Shown: positions 48,814 through 62,569, numbered from the stretch's first letter. The stretch: 64,000 nucleotides of DNA from Chrysomallon squamiferum (GCA_012295275.1 CM022665.1:49009564-49073563); one strand, 5' to 3'. The notes: generated by a model not told the origin, from the letters alone. A program made the numbers and translations.

Positions 48814-49320
48814 CTTTTTTTCGATGAGGACATTTTAGGAAACATAAAACATTGTTACATTATATTGGATTTTATAAATAAAAATAAAGAATAAAAACTG
48901 CATCTGATTTCTAATCAGAAAATTGCGTACGCGTCGAAATATTATTTTTTCATATAGGCTACTTTTTTAACGGTTGTTATATTAATTTTAAATAAAGAAC
49001 TATACATACATATTTTTTTTAAAACAGATGCGTCTAACTACTAATCAGAAAACTGCTTTCGAAATTTTATTTTTGATATACTTTTTTCAACGATTATTAT
49101 TGTTGTTGTTGTTAATAGTAGTAGTAATAGTGTAATTATTATTTTCATGACGATGGTGCTAATGATGACAAAGTCTGACAGCAATAGCAACTTTGCCAAA
49201 CAATAAAAAGAATTACAACAATAATAATCATTAAAAAAAATTAATAATAGTAATAAATAATAAAATAAAAAAATAACGAAAGGAAAAGATTCACTGTTAT
49301 TCATAAAGTCTCAGTTTAAT
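48814..49320. other. U6 3' spacer repeat, then AT-rich DNA
   Basis: 48814-49010 repeats the spacer after the upstream U6 copies. 49022-49080 repeats the ATGCATCTGATTTCTAATCAGAAAA motif in diverged form. The rest is TTG/TAG/ATT simple sequence. The segment at 49285-49325 matches the flank of the tRNA-Arg at 58230. No protein gene is seen. Confidence 0.6.
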
Positions 49321-49332
49321 TACACAATTACC

Positions 49333-49405
49333 GGCCTCGTGGCCTAATGGATAAGGCGTCTGACTTCGAATTAGAAGATTGCGAGTTCGAGTCTCGTCGG
49401 GGTCG
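49333..49405 (+). tRNA. tRNA-Arg(TCG)
   Basis: 73-nt tRNA. The acceptor GGCCTCG pairs with CGGGGTC through two G-U pairs and the discriminator is G. The D arm is GCCTAATGGATAAGGC, the anticodon loop CTTCGAA (anticodon TCG), the T arm GAGTTCGAGTCTC. The anticodon stem has TTAGA where its sister copies have TCAGA, giving a G-U pair. Confidence 0.93.
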
Positions 49406-50164
49406 AAACTTGTTTCTACATATTTTTATTATTATTACTAGTAGTAACGAATAATGAATAGATCGTAATATTAAATGACTGCAGGACATCAATATATATT
49501 TATTCTTAACAAGAAGAAGAGATTTTTTGTATTTTTGCATATTCTGTTAAAACTATTTCAAGTATTCGTCTCAAACTACTGACCAAACTCAGTAAAACGT
49601 GTTTTCTTCAGTCTGCGTGTGAACTTGAAGTGTGGCAGTCCTCTCATTGTTAACGCAGGAAATTATCTTTTGTTGTGTCACTAAATCAGTCGTGTTTTCT
49701 GTAGACAGTCACTAAGAATATCCAGTCAAAGTACTAACGGTGCACCGCGTTTTAGCAGTATCAAATGATTATATGTAGAAAAATATACAAAGAAATGTGG
49801 CGAAATTATTGATTTCAATTTCATCTTAATTTTTTTTTTTTTTTTTTTTTATTATTTTTTTTTTTTCATTCAATAAATGAATACGGACTATGATTACCAA
49901 TGTTTAAACTCAGTTGTTTGCAGCAGAATACTCTAATAAAAAAAAAGAAAAAAACACCTTTGAAATGTGTTACGAAGTACTGAGGGTATTCGCTAACACA
50001 GAGATGCTCTATAGATACATTATTACATAAACGATATCTATGTAACAAAAGCTCAAGGCGTTTTATGTAAGTATCACGTAGACACGCCCAGGCTAAATTA
50101 ACTGACGCGTCAGGTATATTAGGATGGGATAAACTGTTAATAACACTATGAGTGTTACACTTTC

Positions 50165-50202
<38 letters not shown>

Positions 50203-51202
50203 TTTGTTTATTTACTTACTAACTTAATCAATTATTTACTTATTTATTTATTATTTTTGTTTTTAGATTTTTAGCATCATTAGATATACACATTCTCATC
50301 AACACTCTTCATACCCAGTGACACGTTATGTCGAGTTTTTGTATTTTAAAATGAACTTTAAAAAACAAATGAAATGATGATGATGATGATCATAATAATA
50401 ATAATAAGAAGAAGAAGAAGAAGAAGAACAACAACAACAACAACAACAAATAAATAAACAAATAAATAACTTTAGAAAGGTAATGGCTGGAGAATTTTGT
50501 ATCGCCCTTTAAAAAGAAAATAAATAACAAAAAAACTAAAAAATACAACAAAAACTTATCATCGTCACTATTACAACCATTAGTCTTAATATTACTATAT
50601 GTACTGTCTTTAAAAATAAACTATATTTAGAAATACATGAAGAAACGAATTGTTATTTCTGGAGGCAATGAGTTCAGAATTTTCCTAACTGCAAACCCAA
50701 GAATCAGTGCGAGTCTGGAGGCTACGTGTTTATCGCACCCATTCAAGTGACAGATGGTTATCAGCATCGATAATTGATTCAATGGCTTTTACAATGGTTA
50801 AATTCAGTGTATGTAAAAGATCTGTCGCTATTGTTCAACAAATAACAAGTGCACTGTTCACAACTATGTATTAATTACTTGTGAAAATAGTGCAGGACGT
50901 CAGTTTCTCTTGACAGAAGTGTTGAAACAGTTCATGAAGAATTACTATTATTATTAGTTTTTATTCTTTCAAACTGGTGTATATTACGGTCGTTAAGACA
51001 AGTTAATTAAACTGTATTTATGTAAATTTAAAAAAAAAAAAAAAAAAAGAAGAAGAACTAGAGAAAGAAGAAAAGCAAAAAGCGAAGAAGAAAAACGTTA
51101 TATATATATATAAAAAATTTAGTTTAAAAGTGGTTACTGGATACGAAGTACAAGACAATATTATCATCAAGCAGTTTTGTAACAAGTGTTTTTAATATTC
51201 TG
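49406..51202. other. Intergenic DNA upstream of the glycosyltransferase-like gene
   Basis: AT-rich with poly(T) near 49831-49866, (TTTA)n at 50170-50200 and (AAG)n(AAC)n at 50405-50448. No gene-like frame. Part of 50900-51200 probably belongs to the 5' region of the next gene, but no clear promoter is seen. Confidence 0.5.
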
Positions 51203-52509
51203 ATGATGACGGAAAGACGGACGGTGCCTGGTAAGAAGATAGTGTTTATCACGTTACTGATTTTTATTTCAATATTGTTTATAATCAGCTCGTCTCGAAA
51301 CGCTGCTGTCAACGACGCTGTTTCCGCGTTCACCAACAACGTCAAAGTTTTTCACGCTAAGCTAACAGGATTTGGAAAAGTTCGTCAATCTCAACCGGCG
51401 CATTTCATGTCTGGATTTGAATCTACTTCAACCGCGGAACATCTAGCTTATTCAAGTAAAATGAAAACGTCTTTAAAATCCACTACAGTGAGTAGAAACG
51501 TTAAGAAAATTCAAAAACCAAAAACAAAAGTTAAAATTAAAGTTAAAAAACAAAAAACAAATGTCAAAATTAAATTTACTCGACCTGCCAGACGGAAAAT
51601 TCCAGTATTGCCGCCAAAGTATTTGTTCCAGACAACTAACAGAACTGTTCCACCAATTAGACTCATTCTGATGAGCACGTGGAGGGAAACGGAAGAAAAG
51701 AAGCTCGTGCATGGTAACGTGCTGCGTACATGGAAGTTGTGGAAGCCTACTATAACGCCATTGTTGTTTACCAATGACTCGGCGCTCGCTAGTGAGGCGC
51801 TGAAAAACAAGTGGGGGTTTTGCCTCTGACGTCAGTGACATGCGGTGAAATGCCCATTATGAGAGACATGTACCTGCAAGCCATGGCCAGATTTGACAGC
51901 GTTTTTTACGGGTTCTCTAACAGTGACATTTTGTTATCGGAAGGACTAAAAGAGACTGTGAAAATGATATCAGATCTGGAATTAGCTCACACTCGTCCCG
52001 TCATGCTTCTCGTCAGCAGAACCAACGTCAACTTCTCCGAAGGTCCGCGACTTGATGACGTCACCAACATGGAGGAAATGAAATCAAAAGGGTGGCCTCT
52101 TACAGACGGATCATCAGACGTGTTCATAACTAACCGTCTGTTTCCATGGAAATATGTTCCTGACGCAGTCATTGGACGTCTTGGAATCGGTATGTGGATC
52201 GTGGCCTATGCACGTGCGTTAAACGTGACTGTGATCGACATAACTAAAACGACGATAGCCATCCACATGACGACGTCATCAGGAAATTACGAATCACACT
52301 GGAAACCGAACAGCAGATGTAACCACATCATCTATAACAAACTTGGCATAAAGCCGCCATCTTGGAGATGTGGCTTTATACACTGCGCTGCTATGGAGAC
52401 CAGCTACAGTCGTAAAAACAACACAATCCGTCTGACAGGAAGAAACTGGTTTCGATACGATTCTCGTTGCCTCCAGTGTCCTATGAATCTAACATCGATT
52501 CTCAACTGA
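51203..52509 (+). CDS. Type II membrane glycosyltransferase-like protein, split by a 1-nt frameshift
   Basis: The first frame (51203-51829) begins MMTERRTVPGKK and has one hydrophobic signal-anchor (IVFITLLIFISILFIISSS, residues about 13-31). A Lys-rich luminal stem follows, and then LILMSTWRETEEKKLVHGNVLRTW. The second frame (from about 51811 to 52509) continues with VLPLTSVTCGEMPIMRDMY, FDSVFYGFSNSDILL and a Cys-rich C-terminus. The two halves fit if one G is missing from the G run at 51812-51817. A short basic cytoplasmic end, anchor, stem and catalytic-like domain containing an NSDIL motif are typical of Golgi glycosyltransferases. The exact family is not recognised. It has no introns. 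The shift may be a sequencing error or a real break. Confidence 0.62.
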
Positions 52510-54200
<1,691 letters not shown>

Positions 54201-54273
54201 GGCCTCGTGGCCTAATGGATAAGGCGTCTGACTTCGAATCAGAAGATTGCGAGTTCGAGTCTCGTCGGGGTCG
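54201..54273 (+). tRNA. tRNA-Arg(TCG)
   Basis: The family consensus 73-nt gene, with acceptor GGCCTCG, anticodon stem TCTGA/TCAGA and loop CTTCGAA. AATTTTT terminator immediately downstream. Confidence 0.96.
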
Positions 54274-54312
54274 AATTTTTGTATTTTCTAATTGCTGTTG
54301 TTGTTGTTGTTG

Positions 54313-54369
<57 letters not shown>

Positions 54370-55015
54370 TTTAGCACTATTATATCTGATTGCATTTTCA
54401 CTGTATTGTAATGTTTTAATTATTACAGATCAGCGAAACGTTTATTTATTACAGTACTCACACTGGATTACATTTTATACAAATTAAAAGTCAAATTTAG
54501 TTCTAATTTTCGTGTATAATCCCGTCTGTTATTCCTTTACAAACATTCACTCCTGTTAACTGGCGAATTGTCAAGTTTGGCATACAGAGAAATCCTCACT
54601 CATAGACAGTGTGTTCAATAAAAATGTCCGTCTGCTTTTCTTCTTCTTTTTTTTTTATCTATTCTCTCTGTTCATTTAACAAGCAGTCGCTTCTAAAACG
54701 TATTTAGTTTTGCCTTTCTTCGACACTAATAATACAAATACAAAAAAATATAATTTGAATAGTCTGTGTATACTTTGTGCTTTCGTCGTTAAACGCTCGT
54801 TCTAACAAATGAGCATTCACTCACGTGTGTGTAGATCTTTGCGACGTTTCTTTCATACCCGTGTTGACATACTTGACCGCCAGTCACAGACTTTTTTTTG
54901 TCACATTTCAGTCTTCGTTTTAGCACACTGTCTGCTCCAAATCAGAATATTTCTTTCTGTCATGGGTATTTAACTGCATCCCAACACCAAAGAAGGGGCT
55001 ACTGCTACTACCACA

Positions 55016-55085
<70 letters not shown>

Positions 55086-55437
55086 GTAGTAGTAGTAATA
55101 ATAATAATAATAACAGAAAAGAAAGAAAGACAGACAGACAGAATCAATTCTGGAACTGTGTTACGGATTATCAAGATAATCAGTGGATATGGTTTTCAAT
55201 ATTTTGTTAATGTGTCAGCGTGTTAGCGTGTTCAGCTGCAGGAGTTATGAGATGCAGACTCGGTTGATAATTAGTTGAAGACAGTCGTGTGTTTTTACAA
55301 TTAGTTATCGGTTATTTGAAAAACATATTTAAAACAAGAAAAAAAAAAATGGAAGAATATGGAACTGTTCATTGAAGGTAATTCTTTTCCGAGTTGAAAT
55401 CATCTTCACAAAGCCTGAAGAAACGTTATAAACGAGG

Positions 55438-55475
<38 letters not shown>

Positions 55476-55604
55476 GTTGTTGTTGTTCACGGCACACAGA
55501 CTGATACTTCTACAGTACAGATACATTAACTTTAAGTGGCGTTAATAAATATATTTATTTAAGAAATAAAATAAAATAAAAGAAACGAGATTTTAAAAAC
55601 ATCT
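54274..55604. other. Intergenic DNA between tRNA-Arg and the caspase gene
   Basis: It holds (TTG)n(TTA)n at 54296-54367, an (ACT)n tract at about 55012-55085 that flips into (AGT)n, and (TTTA)n at about 55440-55465. No further gene is seen. The last 150 bp probably include the caspase 5' UTR. Confidence 0.55.
55012..55098. repeat. (ACT)n tract with terminal inversion to (AGT)n
   Basis: About 25 ACT units followed by AGTAGTAGTAGT. The junction CTACTAGTAG is a perfect small palindrome, so the 3' end can form a hairpin. Confidence 0.9.
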
Positions 55605-57044
55605 ATGGCTGTGAGAAGAGTGGACGTGTTTGGAAGTCCGGGAGAAAAGAGAAGTCTGGAAGAAGACGAGGAAGTTAGTTTCGATGAATATAAATATCGC
55701 TGTTTTTGTGGAACTACCTTTCGCCGCGTCGGTTCTGTGAACTGGGAGGTGTTTGTCTGGTTGACGTCATTTCCTGCTGAACTACAGGAAGTCAAACATT
55801 TCCGAAATGACTGCACGTTTTGTAATTATTCAATGGACATCGCAAGTGATAGTTCTTCTGGCTTTATTAAAGCGGAAGTACGTAAAACAAAGGGAGACAA
55901 CGTCTTTACTCTGGAAGGAAAGAATCTGCAACATTTGTTAACTCTTCTCTCTGAACGGGAGAAAATTGAAACGAACGATGTTCTTGTTACTGACGAAAGA
56001 GAGGAGGAAAAACAGAGTGATAACGAGATTTGCACTAGAGAAGAAACTGAACACGAACAAAATAACACTGCCACCAGGCAACTGTCTACAGAATCAAAAC
56101 AAACTGATCACGAATTATCTTCTTGTGAGAATGTTTCGGAGTCGAGACTTCGAGATGAAGACGTCGAGGAATGTGTTAAACCGTACACGTATAAAATGAC
56201 GTCGCGGCCGCGTGGTGTTTGTATGATAATCAGCAATGAAGACTTCTACAGCCTGTCGGACGCCAGCAGGCTGGAGAAACGCCACGGAGCGAAACAAGAC
56301 GTTGAAAAGCTTTCCGCAATGTTCTCTCGACTCCACTTCGAGGTGGAGCTATTCACGAATCTCCGAGACAACGAGGTCGTCATGACGGCGAAGCACATGT
56401 CGCTCAAGGACCACTCAGCCTGTGACGCCTTTGTCTGCTGCATCTTGTCTCACGGAACTCAGGGCTCGGTGTTCGGCGTCAACCACGTCGCAGTGCCCAT
56501 CAGCGAGGTCCTGTCTCAGTTCCGGTCCCGCGCGTGCCACACTCTAGCCGGTAAGCCGAAACTTTTCTTTATCCAGGCTTGTCAGGGTCTGGAGCCTCAG
56601 ATGGGCGTGGCTGTCACTGACGCACCGTCAATGCCACACCCAGCCAAACTAGCGGCGGACGGGACTGACTTCCTGGTGGCGTACTCGACAGAACCAGGAT
56701 ACGTCGCGTTCAGACACAAGGAATCTGGTTCTTACTTCATTGACGCGCTAGTCAAAAATCTTGAAGGCTTGTCCGACTACAGCATTCACGACGTCATGGC
56801 CAAGGTCTGCAGCGACGTCTCCCAGCTCAACATCAACAACGGCTTCAAGCAGGTGCCGCAGTTCACGTCCACTCTGACGAAGCAGCTGTTTTTATGTGGA
56901 AAGTCGGTGATCGTCGTTGATGATGACGAGTCCCGATCGTCGCTGGAGGAAAACACGACATCATCGCCGTCCTTGCAACACGACGTTACACCTGACAAAC
57001 AACATTCTGAGACAAAGAAGTCGCTAACGTGTGTCGTTTCATGA
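55605..57044 (+). CDS. Caspase (caspase-8-like catalytic domain), single exon
   Basis: 479 codons without introns. Residues 1-195 form a non-repetitive N-terminal region with a Cys-rich patch (YRCFCGTTF, NDCTFCNY) and an acidic linker; I cannot recognise a CARD or death-effector domain. The C14 peptidase domain covers about 196-440. The catalytic His is at 283 in CILSHGTQG and the catalytic Cys at 326 in FFIQACQG. The p10-like part has AYSTEPGYVAFRHKESGSYFI and ends in VPQFTSTLTKQLFL. QACQG and the general layout resemble initiator caspases such as caspase-8. Asp residues between the two subunits (for example VTDAPS and AADGTD) could be processing sites. The acidic/Ser-rich tail ends in TCVVS, a possible CaaX prenylation signal. 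The catalytic half is more GC-rich than its surroundings. Expected role: cytosolic protease in cell death or immunity. Confidence 0.9.
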   Translation: MAVRRVDVFGSPGEKRSLEEDEEVSFDEYKYRCFCGTTFRRVGSVNWEVFVWLTSFPAELQEVKHFRNDCTFCNYSMDIASDSSSGFIKAEVRKTKGDNVFTLEGKNLQHLLTLLSEREKIETNDVLVTDEREEEKQSDNEICTREETEHEQNNTATRQLSTESKQTDHELSSCENVSESRLRDEDVEECVKPYTYKMTSRPRGVCMIISNEDFYSLSDASRLEKRHGAKQDVEKLSAMFSRLHFEVELFTNLRDNEVVMTAKHMSLKDHSACDAFVCCILSHGTQGSVFGVNHVAVPISEVLSQFRSRACHTLAGKPKLFFIQACQGLEPQMGVAVTDAPSMPHPAKLAADGTDFLVAYSTEPGYVAFRHKESGSYFIDALVKNLEGLSDYSIHDVMAKVCSDVSQLNINNGFKQVPQFTSTLTKQLFLCGKSVIVVDDDESRSSLEENTTSSPSLQHDVTPDKQHSETKKSLTCVVS

Positions 57045-57371
57045 CTGTTTGCTGTTTCGTTATGATTTTTGTTTTCTAACTGAAATTACACCAAGTGAGC
57101 CAAACAAACTGCTTTTATTTCACAATTAAATCATTCTTTCAGTAAAGCTTGAATTAATGTTTATTTTATTTTATTTTATTTTATTTTATTTCATTTCATT
57201 CATTCATCCATTAATTTTTGTTGTTGTTATTTTCGTGAGAAGATAACACCCGCTGATAAAAAAACAATATACATATTTAAAAAAAAAAATTATAATAAAA
57301 TAAAATAAACATTGTTAACTGGTTCAATTTCATCCCTTTCACGGATTTAAACAATATTTTCGATCGGCAGC
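57045..57371. other. Caspase 3' flank, AT-rich
   Basis: It contains (TTTTA)n at about 57160-57195 and A/T runs. It holds the caspase 3' UTR, but no certain polyadenylation site can be assigned. Confidence 0.5.
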
Positions 57372-57444
57372 GGCCTCGTGGCCTAATGGATAAAGCGTCT
57401 GACTTCGAATCAGAACATTGCGAGTTCGAGTCTCGTCGGGGTCG
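57372..57444 (+). tRNA. tRNA-Arg(TCG), variant
   Basis: Same 73-nt form with two differences: TAAAGCG for TAAGGCG on the 3' side of the D arm, and AACATT for AAGATT in the variable region. The anticodon TCG is kept. The D-arm change removes a G-C pair, so it may be a weakened copy. Confidence 0.88.
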
Positions 57445-57717
57445 AATCATTATTTTAGAATTTTTAAATAATTATTTGTTGTTCTTTGTTGAGGCACTGA
57501 TGTTTATGATTCAGTGTATTAAATTGTATATTAACCGTTTCATAATGTCACTATGGTAACCTGTAACAATTGTATAAACATATGTCGTTGTTCAGTTGTT
57601 TCTTCTTTTTTGCTTTTCTTTTAATTATATTTGTCTGCTATATATGTTTAGATATGTATGTGTTTGGATGTATGTTTATAACTGTATATGTATGCGTATA
57701 TGTTTGTAAGACGCGCA

Positions 57718-57749
<32 letters not shown>

Positions 57750-57796
57750 TCTTGAATATATGACTCGGTGCAAACAATTGAAGCTATTTTTTATAC
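57445..57796. other. AT-rich DNA between tRNA-Arg copies
   Basis: It includes a (GT)n tract at about 57718-57742 and TATGTA-rich sequence. No gene is seen. Confidence 0.5.
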
Positions 57797-57869
57797 GGCC
57801 TCGTGGCCCAATGGATAAGGCGTCTGACTTCGAATCAGAAGATTGCGAGTTCGAGTCTCGTCGGGGTCA
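57797..57869 (+). tRNA. tRNA-Arg(TCG), variant
   Basis: 73-nt gene with GCCCAATGG in place of GCCTAATGG in the D arm and A instead of G at the discriminator position. The anticodon TCG is kept. (ATT)n follows instead of a clean T-run. Confidence 0.88.
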
Positions 57870-58229
57870 ATATTATTATTATTATTTATTTATTCTTATT
57901 GTTCAACATACGGGTCGAAGGATTTTTATTTACTTATTTTTATATTTATTATTATTATTTTTTTTTAAATAATACACACATATTCTTTATGTTGTTGTTC
58001 ATGATGATGCTGATGATGAAAATAACGAAGTCTGACATTAGCAGCTTTTCCAAATGAGCAAATTAATCTATCCGCCAGTTAATAAAATAATAATACAAAT
58101 AATAATAAAATAATAATAATAATAATAAAAAATGAAAATTTTGAAAGAAAAGAAAGAAAAGATGAAAAAAGATAGAAAGAAAAAGATTCACTATTATTCA
58201 TAAAGTCTCAGTTTAATTACCTAATATCC

Positions 58230-58302
58230 GGCCTCGTGGCCTAATGGATAAGGCGTCTGACTTCGAATCAGAAGATTGCGAGTTCGAGTCTCGTCGGGGT
58301 CG
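58230..58302 (+). tRNA. tRNA-Arg(TCG)
   Basis: Consensus 73-nt gene. Its 5' flank (TTCATAAAGTCTCAGTTTAATTAC) is shared with the copy at 49333, showing that the two loci were duplicated together with flanking DNA. Confidence 0.96.
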
Positions 58303-58456
58303 ATTATTAATTTTATTTTACATGTACAGTTGTTATATGTTACACTTTATTGTTAACAAAGTCTGGTGTTCAGTGATAAAAACGTAAACAATAATTATAT
58401 ATTGGAGATTTAACAATTCATTTTTATAGTAAATACACATGTTTTTGTCCAAACAG

Positions 58457-59367
58457 ATATAGTAGTAGCAGCTGTAGAAGTAGTAGTAGAAGTAGTAGTA
58501 GTAGTAGAAGTAGTAGTAGTAGTAGCAGTAGTAGTAGTAGTAGTAGCAGCTGTAGAAAGTAGTAGTGGTAGTAGTAGTAGTAGTAGTAGTAGCTGTAGAA
58601 GTGGTAGTAGTAGTAGTGGTAGCTGTGTGGTAGTAGTAGTAGTAGCTGTGGGCTGTGAGTAGAAGCTGCCAGGAGTAGTGGTAGTAGAGTGGTGGTAGTG
58701 GTGGTAGTAGAGTGGTGGTGGTGGTAGTAGTGGTGGTAGTAGTAGTAGAGGCTGTGAGAGTGGTAGTGGTGGTGGAGAAGTGGTGGCAGTAGTAGTGGTG
58801 GTGGTGGTGGCAGCTGTGGAGAGTAGTGGTAGAGTAGTGGTGGTGGTGGTGGTAGTAGTGGTGGTGGTGGCTGTAAGTGGTGGTGGTGAAGTGGTGGTGG
58901 TAGAGTGAGTAGTGGTAGTGGTTAGGAAGTGAAATAAAGTGGTGGTAGTGGTAGTGGTGGTAGAAGTGGTAGAGTGGTGGTGGTGGTGGTGGTGGTAGTA
59001 GTGGTGGTGGTGGCTGTAAGAGTGGTGGTGGTAGAGTGGTAGTAGTGGTAGAAGCTGTAGAGTGGTAGTGGTAGAAGTGGTAGTGGTGGTGGCGGTTGTA
59101 GAAGTAGAAAATAGTAGTAGTGAAGTGGTAGAGTAGTAGTAGTGGTAGTAGTAGTGGTAGAAGAAGTAGTAGTGGTAGTAGTAGTGGTAGTGGTGTGGCT
59201 GTGGAGTAGTAAAGTGGTGAAGTAGTAGTAGTGGTGGTAGAAGTAGTAGTAGTGGTGAAGCTGTGAGAGTAGTGAGTAGTAGAGTAGTAGTGGTAGTAGC
59301 AGTTGTAGAAGTAGAAATAGTAGTAGTAGTAGAAGTAGTAGAAGTAGTAGTAGTAGTAGTAGCAGTT

Positions 59368-59440
<73 letters not shown>

Positions 59441-59451
59441 AAGTAGTAGTA

Positions 59452-59483
<32 letters not shown>
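58457..59483. repeat. About 1 kb TAG/TGG trinucleotide repeat
   Basis: Interleaved TAG, TGG, AGC-TGT and GAA variants extend over about 1.03 kb. The ends are purer TAG, and the middle (about 58670-59060) is enriched in TGG. Very long poly-Thr, poly-Leu and poly-Val frames in it are artefacts. Confidence 0.96.
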
Positions 59484-61129
59484 GTGTTTAACTCTCTGTT
59501 TATGATATGTGTTCTGCACATAGTACAGTCAGATATCATGGGGTCTAATGCGATAAGAGTTGAGGTTTTGTTTTTGTTTTTTTTATCATGATCTGCTTTC
59601 CTTATCATTTTTACTCAGTGAACTGCATCTGAACAGACATGCTGTCTAAAACGTCACAACAAAAAGCTGAAACCATCAATTCTGAAAAGGAAAGCCGCGG
59701 TGTTCTGATGTTGTTTTTCTTTATTAATATTAAATTGAAAAATAAAACGAATTAACAACTTCTACAACCATAACAATAACAACTGCTGCTATTATTACTA
59801 TACAATTACTAGTACTATTATTACTACTACTACAACTGTTTCTAGTAATATTACTATTGCTGCTATTACTATTATTACTACTAGTAGTACTATTATTACT
59901 GCTGCTGCTAATTCTACTACTACTATAGCAACAAATACAGCACATAAATTAGTTTGTTCTCGAAACATAAACGACACGAAATATAAATAATAATAATAAC
60001 AGCAGCAATAACAACAACAACAACAACAACAACAATAATACTGTGTTATTATAGTATAGTAATAGTGGCAGTAGTAGTAGTAGTAGTAGTAGCAGCAGCA
60101 GCAGCAGGAACAGTATTATATTATAGTATAATGCATCAGATATTGTAAACTCAAAATAACGAAGTAAATAATATCTGTTTCTTGAAATTTTGTATTATAT
60201 TTAGCGTTTTATTTTTTAATTTATTTAATTAATACTTTTTATTATTATTATTATTATTATTATAATTATTAATGATATACACAACTATTAATAAATAAAA
60301 ATTGTGCGTACTTCAATTTTCCAGCTACTTCAGAAGTGACCTAATAACACGCATAAACAATAGCAGCTAAATTATTTCATACGTCTAACGCCAGTTTAGT
60401 AAATGTGTTCATGTTTGATGAAACATTCCTGATTTCGTCCTCAAACGCTGATAAAATTAATGTCCGATCATTATAGACATTAACTCTTGCACTGCCTAAT
60501 ATTATAATTATGTCATTATTTCCCATTTTTATTGAAACAGTTCATTGTTTTAGACTCCTGTGACGAAAGTGAACAAATTCACAAGACACCGTGAAATAGT
60601 GTTTACTTTATGCCGTTCCAAGTTAAGTCTTTCAGAAACTGTCATCGCTGAGTTATTTTATTTCCATCTAACACCTTTTCGTCGGTGAGTGTGCGCACAG
60701 CACAGGCTCAGGCCAGCGCCAAAAATAGCATACATGTAACGAAGGAGGAGAAGTTTTTTTTCATCTGACGGGGTCGTATTTTCCCGAAGTAACTAAATAC
60801 GCTTACACCGCCTGCTGTAAATACCGAACTAGTTAAACCAGCAGCTCGAATGACAAGTTTGTATTGTGTAAGAAAAACAAGAGGAGTAATTATTGGTGTG
60901 TGACGGAGACTGTTCCTGTGAGGAAATAACACAGACTGCACCAACAGTGGATACTTCAGTTAAAATAATCTGTGAATTTCCTGAAATATTACGTATCAGA
61001 AAAGGAGAAACTTAACGCGCTTTGCACCATTATTGTTATTTCCTGTTACGTTTTTATTTCGGTGTAACAAGTAAAATATATTTGTTCGACTTGGATAGAA
61101 TGTAGTGGTGCATCCCGCTTCACAGAGTT
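59484..61129. other. Intergenic DNA upstream of the secreted-protein gene
   Basis: 59760-60110 is full of ACT/ATT/CAG/AAC trinucleotide repeats. 60300-61129 is more balanced and probably contains the promoter of the gene at 61130. A minus-strand frame at 60708-60944 has no support as a gene. Confidence 0.5.
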
Positions 61130-62180
61130 ATGCTGGTATACTGGATTATTTGGTTTATTTTGTGGACCGCTGGCGGGAATCTTTCCACAGCTACTTTAGT
61201 AAATTTTGGTAAGTTGATAACCTGTACTTATATTTCATTTGCATTGCAGGAAGTGCAACAGTCTGGCTCAGTTTCAGTGCATGCGCTGAGCGATAGTTTT
61301 TATCTTATTTTTAGTGTCAGGGGTCTGTCTCGGTGTATTATGATTGCTACAAACTTAAGACCTGCAAGGAATACACAACTCGTTAGCTAGGTCAATGTTA
61401 TTTCTGTGTGAACTCGGTAAAACCAACGTCTACACAAGCTGAGTACAAAGTTCGACGTAATCACAATACGTTTTTCTTCTGGGTCATTGTGTCTGATGTA
61501 GGACAGACAAGCCGACCTTTCGAGTGGTCAGAGTTGGGAAATGACATTATAATAATCTGTAATAAAGTTATAGCTAGCACGAGATGAATAAATACACAGC
61601 TAGCTGTAAGATGTAATTATAAATACTTAACCTTTGTCACCTATAAAGTTACAGAGTAATGCATCTATATCCTTCTCTTTAACTTGTTCCCAAACTCCAG
61701 TTCTAGAAATATTTCCTATTCTGACTTTAATCTTTGTATGTACACAGTAAAAACAGCTGACAAAAAATGTAATAACTTAACTACTAAAATAGCGATTTTT
61801 TTAGTTTTTGTAAAACTATGTTAAGAGGGATTTTAAATATAATATTGTTAATATTATTATTATTAAAAATGTAATATATCACATAGATATTGTTAAGAAT
61901 GTAATATAAAATCATTATAAATATTAAGAACTTAATATATAACATATATATTAAGGATGTAATATATAGATAGATAGACAGACAGATAGATATATATAGA
62001 TATAGATAGATAGTTATAGATATAATACACAGTTACTGATGTTATTATTACAGACGATTTTCAACTATCATCATAGAAGTTAATAGATAAATAGATAGAT
62101 ATAGTTATAGATATAATACATAGTCACTGATGTTATTATTACAGAAGATTGTCGACTACGGTCATGGAAGTTAACAGATC

Positions 62181-62232
<52 letters not shown>

Positions 62233-62513
62233 TTAGATACAGATATAGATATATAGATAGCTAGATAGATACATACATACATACATACATACATACATAC
62301 ATAGATATAGATAAAATACATAGTCACTGATGTTATTATTACAGAAGATTGCCAACTACGGTCATGGAAGTTAACAGGAGATCAGATAGATAGATAGATA
62401 CATACATACATACATACATACATACATACATACATAGATACAGATATAATACATAGTCACTGATGTTATTATTACAGAAGATTGCCGACTACGGTCATGG
62501 AAGTTAACAGATC

Positions 62514-62569
<56 letters not shown>

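Noticed and set aside
58410-59608. Long minus-strand Thr- and Leu-rich frames (369 and 228 codons)
   Set aside because: They are produced by the trinucleotide repeat, with no composition or domain of a real protein.
60708-60944. Minus-strand 78-codon frame upstream of the lectin-like gene
   Set aside because: No homology, splice or promoter support; it overlaps the likely promoter region of the plus-strand gene.
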